The notes beneath the pieces are model-generated. The model had not been told where the DNA came from and searched no databases. It worked only from the letters and a program-made list of their open reading frames with translations. From contig JAJZTQ010000024.1 of NCBI GenBank assembly GCA_021848825.1, positions 3,036 to 42,208 of the forward strand: a stretch of DNA of 39,173 bases. The letters are read 5' to 3'. The position numbers and the translations under genes were made by a program. The stretch comes from Pseudomonadota bacterium (GTDB lineage Bacteria; Pseudomonadota; Gammaproteobacteria; Burkholderiales; JABEVD01). The first letter of the stretch is position 1, and the number at the start of each line of letters is the position of its first letter. Below are positions 17,416 to 25,356 of the stretch, one piece after another.

Positions 17416-17894
17416 AGGCCGAATTCGAAAGGAAGCTCTGCAGTCCCGAGGCTTTCCCTTCGAGAGTATCCCTGCTGCAAAGACCGCTGGTTTTCACGAA
17501 CGGCTGCTTCGACATCCTGCATCGGGGCCATGTCACCTACCTCGCACAGGCAAGAGCGCTTGGGAAAAGCCTGGTCGTCGGGATCAACAGCGACGATTCC
17601 GTGAAAAGGCTGGGGAAGGGCGAAGACCGTCCGGTGAACATGCTCGAAGACAGGATGGCCGTTCTCGCAGCGCTCGAGAGCGTGGACCTCGTCACCTGGT
17701 TCGACGAGGACACCCCGCTCAAGCTGATCATTGCATGCAGGCCGGAAGTGCTGGTCAAGGGCGGAGACTGGAAGCCGGAAGACATCGTCGGCGGGCGGGA
17801 AGTGGAAGGCTGGGGGGGAAGCGTCCATTCCATTCCTTTCCTTTTCGAAAGATCGACGACATCGCTTATCGGCCGAATCCGCAGTTCGAGCTGA
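17412..17894 (+). CDS. rfaE2: D-glycero-beta-D-manno-heptose 1-phosphate adenylyltransferase
   Basis: A 160-residue nucleotidyltransferase corresponding to the C-terminal half of E. coli HldE. It makes ADP-D-glycero-D-manno-heptose from heptose 1-phosphate and ATP. The N-terminal loop [18 protein letters not shown] carries the HxGH site at 37-40, and the [15 protein letters not shown] and [12 protein letters not shown] segments are family signatures. The kinase half (RfaE1) is not in the window; a split pair is normal in betaproteobacteria such as Neisseria. The ATG overlaps the diiron gene stop; the frame upstream of 17412 is a shadow. Confidence 0.95.
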   Translation: MKAEFERKLCSPEAFPSRVSLLQRPLVFTNGCFDILHRGHVTYLAQARALGKSLVVGINSDDSVKRLGKGEDRPVNMLEDRMAVLAALESVDLVTWFDEDTPLKLIIACRPEVLVKGGDWKPEDIVGGREVEGWGGSVHSIPFLFERSTTSLIGRIRSSS

Positions 17895-17895
17895 A

Positions 17896-18942
17896 ATGCA
17901 CAGGGGGCTCGCCTTCCATTTGGCCACGGCGACTGCGCTCGTCATCGTCTTCGCAAGCCTCTATCCCTATGCAGGATGGCGCGATCCCGGCATAACCGTC
18001 TTCTCTTTCCTCTCGAGCCCCCTGCCGAGACATGTCCTTTGGGGGGATTTCCTGATCAATTTCTCCGCCTACATCCCGCTCGGCCTTTTCATCGCCATGG
18101 CTTTGATCGAAAGACTCGGGGCTTTCGGCGCCATCCTGTTTTCAGCGTTTCTTTGCTCGATCCTGAGCCTTTCGATGGAATCGCTCCAGATGTATCTGCC
18201 CTCGCGCGTTTCCTCCAACATGGACTGGCTTGCCAACAGCGCAGGAGGGATGACAGGAGCGCTGTTTTCGGTCAGGGCCTGGCATGTTCCATTCGTCGAA
18301 GACCGCATCGCGACGCTCAAGGACGAATGGTTTCTCAAGGGAAGCGCAGGCAATGCGGGCATCGCGCTGCTCTCCCTGTGGCTTTTCACCCAGGCCAACC
18401 CCTCCCTTCCGCTGATGGGGAGCTGGGTGCTCGATGAGGGAAGCCTGATCCAGCGCCTCTTCATCCCCCATCGATTCAGCCCGATCGAGGCCGTCTCCGT
18501 CGCCCTCGCCCTTTTTTCATTCGGACTCATCACTTCGCTCATGCTGAAGCCCGGAAAGGAAAGCCTTGCTGCTGTCGCCATGACGCTGTTTCTTGCAATT
18601 GCCATCAAATCCGCAACGGCGGGATTCCTGCTCAAGCCATCCGTATTCTTCGCATGGGCGAGCCAGGAAGCCCTGACCGGGACGGCATCAGGGCTTGCAC
18701 TGATATTCTTCTCGAGGCGCCTCCCACCCAGAAAACGGACGATCATCGCCTTCTGCGCCGTCCTTGCCCAGATCGGCTTCACCTATTTCACGCCGGGGAT
18801 CGCTTCCCCCACATCCGAGCTGTTTCTCTTCGCCTGGAAATACGGACAGCTTTACACCCTGAGCGGTTCGACATCCTTTCTGGCGAGGCTATGGCCCTTC
18901 CTCGCACTCTCCTATCTCGGGTTCATTTACCGTAAGGTATGA
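17896..18942 (+). CDS. VanZ-like multi-span membrane protein
   Basis: A 348-residue hydrophobic protein with a VanZ-like N-terminal half. It has a first span at about 8-25, LYPYAGWRD, then GDFLINFSAYIPLGLFIAMALIE, a polar ILSLSMESLQMYLPSRVSSNMDWLANSAGGMTGAL stretch (E and D-N-S residues typical of VanZ), and several further spans to the end. The C-terminal 200 residues have no motif I recognise. The ATG is 1 bp after the rfaE2 stop. VanZ-domain proteins have varied or unknown roles (teicoplanin resistance in Gram-positives), so no substrate is proposed here. Position suggests an envelope function. Confidence 0.8.
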   Translation: MHRGLAFHLATATALVIVFASLYPYAGWRDPGITVFSFLSSPLPRHVLWGDFLINFSAYIPLGLFIAMALIERLGAFGAILFSAFLCSILSLSMESLQMYLPSRVSSNMDWLANSAGGMTGALFSVRAWHVPFVEDRIATLKDEWFLKGSAGNAGIALLSLWLFTQANPSLPLMGSWVLDEGSLIQRLFIPHRFSPIEAVSVALALFSFGLITSLMLKPGKESLAAVAMTLFLAIAIKSATAGFLLKPSVFFAWASQEALTGTASGLALIFFSRRLPPRKRTIIAFCAVLAQIGFTYFTPGIASPTSELFLFAWKYGQLYTLSGSTSFLARLWPFLALSYLGFIYRKV

Positions 18943-18966
18943 GATAATTCCTTTTTTGGATCGAAT

Positions 18967-19269
18967 ATGCCCTATTACGAGAAACATGTCTTCTTCTGCC
19001 TGAACCAGCGGGAAAAGGGAGAAGACTGCTGCAACAACCATGGTGCGACAGCCGCCCGCCTTCACGCCAAGGAAAGGATCAAGTCGCTCGGCCTCGATGA
19101 CAGGATCAGGATCAATTCCGCAGGCTGTCTCGGACGATGCGGAGAAGGCCCGGTCATCGTCGTCTATCCTGAAGAAACCTGGTATACCTATGTCGACATC
19201 GAGGATGTGGACGAAATCATAGACTCCCACCTGATCAGGAACGAAGTCGTTTCCAGACTGAAGATATGA
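18967..19269 (+). CDS. Thioredoxin-like [2Fe-2S] ferredoxin
   Basis: A 100-residue protein with the thioredoxin-like 2Fe-2S ferredoxin layout: HVFFCLNQ (Cys11), CCNN (Cys21/22), then AGCLGRCGEGPVIVVYPE with Cys54 and Cys58. One of C21/C22 completes the four ligands. After GPVIVVYPEETWY the chain ends DVDEIIDSHL, as in stand-alone family members related to the NuoE-type domain. A GATAAT word (18943-18948) lies between it and the VanZ-like gene and may be a -10. It overlaps the next gene by 4 bp. The redox partner is unknown. Confidence 0.9.
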   Translation: MPYYEKHVFFCLNQREKGEDCCNNHGATAARLHAKERIKSLGLDDRIRINSAGCLGRCGEGPVIVVYPEETWYTYVDIEDVDEIIDSHLIRNEVVSRLKI

Positions 19270-19865
19270 CGGGCTATTTCGAGATAGAAGGGCCTGCAGG
19301 AAAAATAGAGGCTCATGCCTATGACCCGGGAAAAACGAGGCGGGGCATCGCGCTCGTGGCGCACCCTCATCCTCTCTACGGCGGCACGATGGAAAACAAG
19401 GTCGTGCAGACCCTTGCGAAAGCCTTCCTCTCCCTCGGCTATCTCTCCGTGAGATTCAATTTCAGGGGCGTGGGAAAAAGCATCGGCACCTACGACGGGG
19501 GAATGGGGGAAACGGAGGATGCCGTCGCCGTGATCGAATATCTGGAGAAGAACGAAGGAAAACTGCCTCTGCTCCTTTCCGGCTTCTCCTTCGGGGGATT
19601 CGTCCAGGCCAGGGTTGCAAGGCTTGTCGATCCTGAAAGAATGGCCCTCGTCGCCCCTGCAGTGGGGAAATTCGACATGCCTGAAGTGAAACCCGGAACG
19701 CTCCTGATACACGGGGAAGAAGACGATGTCATTCCGTTATCGAGTCTTTTCGAATGGGCGAGACCCCAGGGGCATGCCGTGGTCGTCCTTCCTGGAGCAG
19801 GCCATTTCTTCCACGGCCGGCTCACCCAGATCAAAGAGATCGTGACCGACACTTTCAGGAACTGA
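19266..19865 (+). CDS. Alpha/beta hydrolase
   Basis: A 199-residue serine hydrolase fold protein. The N-terminal AHPHPLYGGTMENKVV is the oxyanion-region signature of the small prokaryotic dienelactone-hydrolase-like group. The nucleophile elbow is GFSFGG (Ser108), with a likely acid in HGEEDDVIPL and histidine in GAGHFFHG. It has no signal peptide. Substrate is unknown. The ATG overlaps the ferredoxin stop (ATGA) and the hemJ-like gene follows after 1 bp, so the three are probably expressed together. Confidence 0.9.
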   Translation: MTGYFEIEGPAGKIEAHAYDPGKTRRGIALVAHPHPLYGGTMENKVVQTLAKAFLSLGYLSVRFNFRGVGKSIGTYDGGMGETEDAVAVIEYLEKNEGKLPLLLSGFSFGGFVQARVARLVDPERMALVAPAVGKFDMPEVKPGTLLIHGEEDDVIPLSSLFEWARPQGHAVVVLPGAGHFFHGRLTQIKEIVTDTFRN

Positions 19866-19866
19866 A

Positions 19867-20274
19867 ATGCTCTGGATAAAATCCTTCCACATCATATTCG
19901 TCACGAGCTGGTTCGCAGGCCTTTTCTATCTTCCCAGGATCTACGTCAATCTGGCGATGGCAGGCGAATCCGAAATCGATCGCCTTCTCCTCATGGCAGG
20001 AAAACTCTACCGGTTCATGACCCCCCTGGGACTCCTGGCGCTTGTCTTCGGCTTGTGGCTTTGGCTGGGATTCGGCTTCAAGGGCGGCTGGCTGCATGCC
20101 AAGCTTTTCCTGGTTCTCCTTCTCGTCGTCTATCATCTTTATTGCGGAAAGATCCTGAAGCAATTCAGGGAAGGCAGGAACAGCAGGAGTCACGTATGGT
20201 ACAGGTGGTTCAACGAGTTCCCTGTATTGATGCTGACCGCAATCGTGATCCTGGTGGTGGTGAAGCCTTTCTAG
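19867..20274 (+). CDS. hemJ: HemJ-like / CopD-family membrane protein
   Basis: A 135-residue four-span membrane protein. The N-terminal KSFHIIFVTSWFAGLFYLPRIYVNLA and the later GGWLHAKLFLVLLLVVYHLY fit HemJ (UPF0093), the protoporphyrinogen IX oxidase of many proteobacteria. The conserved histidine (H8) and the HAK lysine are present. The gene is often labelled CopD family by automatic annotation. It would oxidise protoporphyrinogen to protoporphyrin in heme synthesis. It is the last gene of the plus-strand run and ends 4 bp before the stop of the convergent coq7. Confidence 0.78.
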   Translation: MLWIKSFHIIFVTSWFAGLFYLPRIYVNLAMAGESEIDRLLLMAGKLYRFMTPLGLLALVFGLWLWLGFGFKGGWLHAKLFLVLLLVVYHLYCGKILKQFREGRNSRSHVWYRWFNEFPVLMLTAIVILVVVKPF

Positions 20275-20278
20275 CCTG

Positions 20279-20905
20279 CTAGACCCAGAAAGTGATCCCG
20301 GTCATCGCTTTCGAGGTGAGCTTCATCAGCGCCCTGGCGGGAAGCGGGAATTCCGCGCCGCCGAGAGACACAGCCATGTTGGCATGCCTGATCTCGTCTA
20401 TCTTCATCTGTTCGACCACGGCCCTGCTCTTCAGGTCCTTTTCAGGGAGGCGCTCGAGATGCCCTGAAAGATGGCGTTCAACCTGTCTTTCGGTCTCGGC
20501 CAGAAACCCCAGATTCCACTTGTCGCCTATCAGCCCGACAGCAGCCCCTATCGCGAAAGAGCCCGTATACCAGAAAGGATTCAACAAGCTCTTCCTCCCC
20601 CCGAGCTCTCTTATCCTCGTCTCGGTCCAGGAAAGGTGTTCGGTTTCCTCCCAGGATGCCTGTTCCAGGGAATGCGCAATTTCCCCGTTTTTCGCAGTCA
20701 TCGCCTGCCCCTGATAGAGGGCCTGCGCGCAGATCTCGCCGCTGTGGTTGATCCGCATCAATGACGCGGAAAGTCTCTTTTCCTCGGCGCTCAGCGGATT
20801 CTCCGGAAGCTCCTCCCCGGGCTGATGCCTCAATGTTGCAGCAGGCGCGAAGAGCGTTCTCAAGCCCCTGTCGAAATTGATGATGATCCTGTCTATATCG
20901 AACAT
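20279..20905 (-). CDS. coq7: 2-polyprenyl-3-methyl-6-methoxy-1,4-benzoquinol hydroxylase Coq7
   Basis: Diiron monooxygenase for the C6 hydroxylation of ubiquinone synthesis, used by many betaproteobacteria in place of flavoprotein UbiF. The protein has 208 residues. Ligand motifs are INHSGEICAQALYQGQ (Glu57), WEETEH (Glu87xxHis90), a central glutamate in ETERQVERHL, and KIDEIRHANMA near the end. The frame extends to 20983, but the ATG at 20905 gives MFDIDRIIINFDRGLRTLF, the usual start, with GGGG 5-8 bases upstream. It overlaps the 3' end of the Fe-S oxidoreductase by 13 bp. Confidence 0.94.
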   Translation of the reverse strand: MFDIDRIIINFDRGLRTLFAPAATLRHQPGEELPENPLSAEEKRLSASLMRINHSGEICAQALYQGQAMTAKNGEIAHSLEQASWEETEHLSWTETRIRELGGRKSLLNPFWYTGSFAIGAAVGLIGDKWNLGFLAETERQVERHLSGHLERLPEKDLKSRAVVEQMKIDEIRHANMAVSLGGAEFPLPARALMKLTSKAMTGITFWV

Positions 20906-22044
20906 TGGTACCCCATCTGACGAGCAATGATGACGACCGGATGAGCCACTCTGGCCCCCCTTCCCCTGAGCGACATGGCGCATCCCACATTGGATGTGGC
21001 GATGATTTTGGCCTCCGATTTTCCTATCACTTCCATTTTATCATCCAGCAGCGCATTTGCCATTTCCGGCTCGGTCAGGAAATAGCTTCCTGCAGAACCG
21101 CAGCATTGCCCGTTTGCCGGAAGCGCCTCGACAATCGCCCCCGGAATCTTCTCGAGTATCCTGTATGGCATCGCTTCTTTCTTCAGCACGTTCCTCAGCG
21201 AGCAGGGATCGTGAACAGCGATTTTCCCCTCGAAAGGCGAAATCTCCACCCTTTCCCATCCCTCCGCATTCTCCAGAAAGCCGCTGATGTCCTGCACCCT
21301 TCCCTGAAATTCTCGCGAAAGTTCGGCCGTACATGCAGAGGAAGTGCTCACTATTGTATCAATCTCGGAAAATGCCTGCCTGTTCTTCTCCATGAGCGGG
21401 ACCGCATCTTCCCCGTATCGGACATGGAGCGCGCCGCAGCATGTCTGGTCTTGCGGCACGTGAACCGTGTAGCCGAGGCTGTTCAGCACATGAATCGCGG
21501 CATTCAGGGCATGGGTGTCGGTGAGCCTCGCAATGCATCCGAGGAAAAGCCCGACTTCCCCGTTTTTCTCCCCTTTTGCCTCGTAGACCGATTTTTTCGG
21601 GAAGGCGGGAAGCCCCCTCTGCATCATGGCGTCGAGATTCGAATATTTCCCGGGCAGCCTCAAACCGCTCTCGAGATAAAGCCTGCCCATTTTTTCCACC
21701 CATCCCGGGCGGGAAACGAGGCCCAGGGAAGCCTTCTTCAGCAAGCTTCTTCCCTTGGCCTCCTCTATCGGCGCCCGCATGGCCCTCAATACGGCGTCAT
21801 ATTGAACATGATTGGGGCAGACCTTCTCGCAGGATCTGCAGTCGAGGCAGAGATCGATATGCTCGATGAAGCGCTTGTTGATCGGGATCTCCCCTTTCAT
21901 CGCGCCTCTCATCAGGTTGAGCCTTCCCCTCGGTGAATCCGCCTCGGACAGGGTTTTTCTGTAGGTCGGGCAATTCGGCAGGCAAAGTCCGCAGGAGACA
22001 CAGCGTTCCGCCTCCAGGATCGCATTGGAAAAGGATTTTTTCAT
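20893..22044 (-). CDS. GlcF-like (Fe-S)-binding oxidoreductase subunit
   Basis: A 383-residue iron-sulfur protein of the GlcF/LutA-like type. Two 4Fe-4S motifs lie at the N-terminus, CVSCGLCLPNC (from Cys15) and CLDCRSCEKVC. Two cysteine-rich CCG-type domains follow, with QTCCGALH and QCCGSAG. GlcF is the subunit of glycolate oxidase that carries electrons towards the membrane, but the flavin subunits GlcD and GlcE are not next to it, so the partner is unknown. It is divergent from corC with a 99-bp gap and overlaps coq7, which suggests co-expression with ubiquinone synthesis. Confidence 0.88.
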   Translation of the reverse strand: MKKSFSNAILEAERCVSCGLCLPNCPTYRKTLSEADSPRGRLNLMRGAMKGEIPINKRFIEHIDLCLDCRSCEKVCPNHVQYDAVLRAMRAPIEEAKGRSLLKKASLGLVSRPGWVEKMGRLYLESGLRLPGKYSNLDAMMQRGLPAFPKKSVYEAKGEKNGEVGLFLGCIARLTDTHALNAAIHVLNSLGYTVHVPQDQTCCGALHVRYGEDAVPLMEKNRQAFSEIDTIVSTSSACTAELSREFQGRVQDISGFLENAEGWERVEISPFEGKIAVHDPCSLRNVLKKEAMPYRILEKIPGAIVEALPANGQCCGSAGSYFLTEPEMANALLDDKMEVIGKSEAKIIATSNVGCAMSLRGRGARVAHPVVIIARQMGYQCSI

Positions 22045-22069
22045 GGCAACGCATGGTAATATAACACCG

Positions 22070-22102
22070 ATCGAGGCTCGCTTGTCATCAAATCGCCTCG
22101 AT
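22070..22102. repeat. Perfect 8-bp inverted repeat in the glcF-like/corC intergenic region
   Basis: ATCGAGGC (22070-22077) and GCCTCGAT (22095-22102) are perfect inverted copies separated by 17 bp, in the only gap between the divergent genes. The 25-bp centre-to-centre spacing could fit a dimeric regulator, or the arms could form a hairpin. There is no T-run after it on either strand that would make a strong terminator. Confidence 0.6.
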
Positions 22103-22143
22103 TTTGATTTACAATTCCAACAGTATTCACCCTACAACAAGAC

Positions 22144-22959
22144 ATGGACGAGCCTTCTAAGGCGGGCTGGCTACACCGACTGAGCGCGCTCCTGATGCGC
22201 GAACCCGAAGACAGGGAACAACTTGTCGCGCTTCTTCACTCGGCATACGAGAGAAACCTGCTCGATGCGGACGCGCTCGGCATGATAGAGGGCGTCATGC
22301 AGGTGTCCGAAATGCAGGTCAGGGACATCATGATCCCGAGAGCCCAGATGGACGTCATCGACATCAACGATCCCCCTGAAAAATTCATCCCTTACGTCAT
22401 CGAAACGGCGCATTCCAGGTTCCCCGTGGTGGACGGGGACAAGGACAACGTGATCGGCATTCTGCTCGCGAAAGACCTGCTCAGGCATTATGCCGACGGC
22501 GAATTCAACACGCGTGAAATGCTGAGACCCGCCGTATTCATCCCCAAATCGAAGCGGCTCAATGTCCTGCTCAAGGACTTCAGGAGCAACAGGAACCATA
22601 TCGCCATCGTCGTGGACGAATATGGCGGCGTGGCCGGACTCGTCAGCATCGAGGACGTGCTGGAGCAGATCGTCGGCGAGATAGAGGACGAATTCGACTT
22701 CGATGAAACGGAAGACAACATCATCTCGGATGCCCTGGGGCATTATCGAGTCAAGGCCGTCACCGAGATTGCTGATTTCAACGAGCACTTCGGCACACAC
22801 CTCAGCGACGAGCATTACGACACGATAGGCGGACTCGTGCTGAGCCGTTTCGGCAGGCTCCCGAAGCGGGGCGAAAGCCTCATGGTTGAAGGGCTCAAGA
22901 TACAGGTCCTTCGCGCCGACAGCAGAAGGATCCATTCGCTGCTGGTCGAAAAGCCATAA
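22144..22959 (+). CDS. corC: CorC/YbeX CBS-domain protein
   Basis: A 271-residue cytoplasmic protein with a tandem CBS pair (about 60-185) and a C-terminal CorC_HlyC domain (about 200-270). Family motifs include VSEMQVRDIMIPRAQMDVID, TAHSRFPVVDGDKDNVIGILLAKDLL, VVDEYGGVAGLVSIEDVLEQIVGEIEDEFD and TIGGLVLSRFGRLPKRGE. There is no DUF21 membrane domain, as in E. coli CorC/YbeX. The family has been linked to magnesium and cobalt efflux and to ribosome function. Its stop overlaps the lnt start (TAATG). In E. coli the order is ybeZ-ybeY-ybeX-lnt; here corC-lnt sits apart from phoH-ybeY. Confidence 0.95.
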   Translation: MDEPSKAGWLHRLSALLMREPEDREQLVALLHSAYERNLLDADALGMIEGVMQVSEMQVRDIMIPRAQMDVIDINDPPEKFIPYVIETAHSRFPVVDGDKDNVIGILLAKDLLRHYADGEFNTREMLRPAVFIPKSKRLNVLLKDFRSNRNHIAIVVDEYGGVAGLVSIEDVLEQIVGEIEDEFDFDETEDNIISDALGHYRVKAVTEIADFNEHFGTHLSDEHYDTIGGLVLSRFGRLPKRGESLMVEGLKIQVLRADSRRIHSLLVEKP

Positions 22960-24434
22960 TGCCTGTCAAGCGGCGAACGGCTGCCTTTTTGCTCGGCGCG
23001 CTTTCTGTCGCCGGTTTCGCGCCCTTTCATCTGTTCTTCCTGCCGATCCTGGCGATCGCAGGCCTCAATCATCTCTGGTCGGAAAACGAAGATGGCGCAT
23101 GGACCGGCTTTTCATTCGGAATGGGGCTTTTCCTTTTCGGCGTGAGCTGGGTCTATGTCAGCCTTCACGATTTCGGCGGCATGCCCTTGCCTGTCGCAGT
23201 TCTTTCCACCTTGCTCTTCTGCGCCTTCCTTTCGATCTATTTCGCGATTTGCGGCAAGCTCCAGGAAAAATTCAGGGCCGGGCCCTTGCTGAAGGCAGTT
23301 CTTGTCATCCCTGCCATGCTCGCGCTTTGCGACTGGGCAAGAGGCTGGCTCTTCACGGGCTTTCCCTGGCTTGCATTCGGCTATTCCCAGACCGATTACA
23401 GCCCGCTTTCGGGGTTCGCCCCGCTTTTCGGGGTCTATGGCGTGTCTCTCGTCACGGCAATTTGCGGAGGGCTCGTCTATCTCCTCTCCAAGCCCCTGCT
23501 GAGGAAAAGGGCCGGCATTTTGCTGATCATCCTTGTTCTTTCAGGATACGGCCTGAAAGGAATAGACTGGACAAGCCCGACAGGAGAACCCGTGACGGTC
23601 AGCCTTGTCCAGGGAAACATCCCCCAGGACAGGAAATGGAGCGACACCGCGCTCGAAGACACCCTCGATGTCTACATGAAGCTCGTCCTTTCCAGCAAGG
23701 CAAGGCTGATCATCCTTCCCGAGACGGCCATCCCGATGTTCATAGACGAAGTGCCGAAGGAATACCTTGAAATGTTCAGGATCCACGGCAGGAAAAACAG
23801 GGGGGATGTCGTCGCCGGCTTGCCCGAGCAACTGACCAACCACGAACAGACCTATTACAACAGCGTATTCAATTTCGGCGCCTCCCCTGCCCAGGTCTAC
23901 AGGAAATCCCATCTCGTGCCGTTCGGCGAATACCTCCCCCTTGCTCCCCTTTTCGGCTGGCTGCTCGATCTCATGCATATCCCGATGTCCGATTTTTCAT
24001 CGGGATCCGAAAACCAGAAGCCGATGAAGGCTGCCGGACAAAGGCTCGCGATAGACATCTGCTACGAGGATGTGTTCGGGGAAGAAGTGATCAGGCAACT
24101 GCCGGAGGCGACGATGCTCGTCAATGTCAGCGACGACGCCTGGTTCGGGGATTCCGTCGCGCCCAGGCAGCACATGCAGATCTCGCAGATGAGGGCGATG
24201 GAAACCGGAAGGATGATGCTGAGATCGACCAACACAGGGATGACCGCGGTGATAGACCCGCATGGAAAAGTGCTTTCGGCCCTTCCTGAATTCAGGGAGG
24301 CCACGCTCAACTGGACAGCCCAGGGCTATTCGGGGACGACGCCCTATGTGCGCTGGGGGAATCACGCCTTCCTCGTCGTCGCCTTCGTCATGTTGGCGGC
24401 AGCCTCGATAACAAGTAAAATCAGGGATTTTTGA
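22959..24434 (+). CDS. lnt: Apolipoprotein N-acyltransferase
   Basis: Inner-membrane enzyme of 491 residues that adds the third acyl chain to the N-terminal cysteine of lipoproteins. Several membrane spans (about residues 5-200) precede a nitrilase-like domain with the triad Glu255 (ILPETAIPM), Lys316 ([15 protein letters not shown]) and Cys368 ([11 protein letters not shown]). A final membrane segment ([16 protein letters not shown]) is at the C-terminus. The ATG overlaps the corC stop. A lipoprotein substrate (LptM-like) is encoded in the same operon. Confidence 0.96.
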   Translation: MPVKRRTAAFLLGALSVAGFAPFHLFFLPILAIAGLNHLWSENEDGAWTGFSFGMGLFLFGVSWVYVSLHDFGGMPLPVAVLSTLLFCAFLSIYFAICGKLQEKFRAGPLLKAVLVIPAMLALCDWARGWLFTGFPWLAFGYSQTDYSPLSGFAPLFGVYGVSLVTAICGGLVYLLSKPLLRKRAGILLIILVLSGYGLKGIDWTSPTGEPVTVSLVQGNIPQDRKWSDTALEDTLDVYMKLVLSSKARLIILPETAIPMFIDEVPKEYLEMFRIHGRKNRGDVVAGLPEQLTNHEQTYYNSVFNFGASPAQVYRKSHLVPFGEYLPLAPLFGWLLDLMHIPMSDFSSGSENQKPMKAAGQRLAIDICYEDVFGEEVIRQLPEATMLVNVSDDAWFGDSVAPRQHMQISQMRAMETGRMMLRSTNTGMTAVIDPHGKVLSALPEFREATLNWTAQGYSGTTPYVRWGNHAFLVVAFVMLAAASITSKIRDF

Positions 24435-24435
24435 C

Positions 24436-25356
24436 ATGGCTAATTTCCAGGACATCATCCTCTCCCTGCAGGACTACTGGTCCAGGCAGGGCTGCGCGCT
24501 GCTCCAACCCTACGACATGGAAGTCGGGGCTGGCACTTCGCACACTGCGACATTTCTGCGCGCAATCGGACCCGAGCCCTGGAAGGCGGCGTATGTCCAG
24601 CCTTCCCGCCGCCCGAAGGACGGCAGGTATGGCGAAAACCCGAACAGGCTGCAGCATTACTACCAGTTCCAGGTGGTGCTGAAGCCCTCTCCCCGCAACA
24701 TTCTGGACCTCTATCTAGGCTCGCTGAACGCGCTCGGTTTCGACCTGAAGCGGAACGACATACGCTTCGTCGAGGACGACTGGGAAAATCCGACCCTCGG
24801 CGCATGGGGCCTGGGATGGGAAGTCTGGCTCAACGGCATGGAAGTCACCCAGTTCACCTATTTCCAGCAGGTGGGCGGCATAGACTGCAGGCCGATAACG
24901 GGTGAAATCACCTATGGGCTGGAGCGCCTGGCGATGTATCTGCAGGGGGTAGAGAATGTTTTCGACCTGAAATGGACGGATGACATCACCTACCGCGATG
25001 TCTATCACCAGAACGAGGTCGAGCAGTCGAAATACAATTTCGAGCACAGCGATGTCGAATTCCTGCTCCACGCATTTTCCAGCCACGAAAGGCAGGCCAG
25101 GCATCTGATGGAAGCGCTCCTTCCGCTGCCCGCCTACGAACAGGTGCTGAAGTCTGCCCACACTTTCAACCTGCTCGATGCAAGAGGCGCGATCTCCGTC
25201 ACCGAACGGGCAGCCTACATCGGGAGAATCAGGAATCTCGCGAAGAGCGTGGCGGCTGCCTATCTAGAAAGCAGGGCAAGGCTGGGATTTCCCATGGCGC
25301 CAAAAAAATGGGCCGAAGAGGTGGCGTCACGGATCGAGCAGGAGGCGGCACGATGA
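24436..25356 (+). CDS. glyQ: Glycine-tRNA ligase alpha subunit
   Basis: Alpha chain of the heterotetrameric bacterial glycyl-tRNA synthetase, 306 residues. It contains the class II catalytic core: [69 protein letters not shown] and [16 protein letters not shown]. It starts 1 bp after lnt and overlaps glyS (ATGA). A TAAAAT word at 24416-24421 could be an internal -10 within the lnt end. Confidence 0.97.
   Translation: MANFQDIILSLQDYWSRQGCALLQPYDMEVGAGTSHTATFLRAIGPEPWKAAYVQPSRRPKDGRYGENPNRLQHYYQFQVVLKPSPRNILDLYLGSLNALGFDLKRNDIRFVEDDWENPTLGAWGLGWEVWLNGMEVTQFTYFQQVGGIDCRPITGEITYGLERLAMYLQGVENVFDLKWTDDITYRDVYHQNEVEQSKYNFEHSDVEFLLHAFSSHERQARHLMEALLPLPAYEQVLKSAHTFNLLDARGAISVTERAAYIGRIRNLAKSVAAAYLESRARLGFPMAPKKWAEEVASRIEQEAAR

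Noticed and set aside
22171-22935. 254-residue minus-strand open frame
   Set aside because: Antisense shadow of corC, which has complete CBS and CorC domains.
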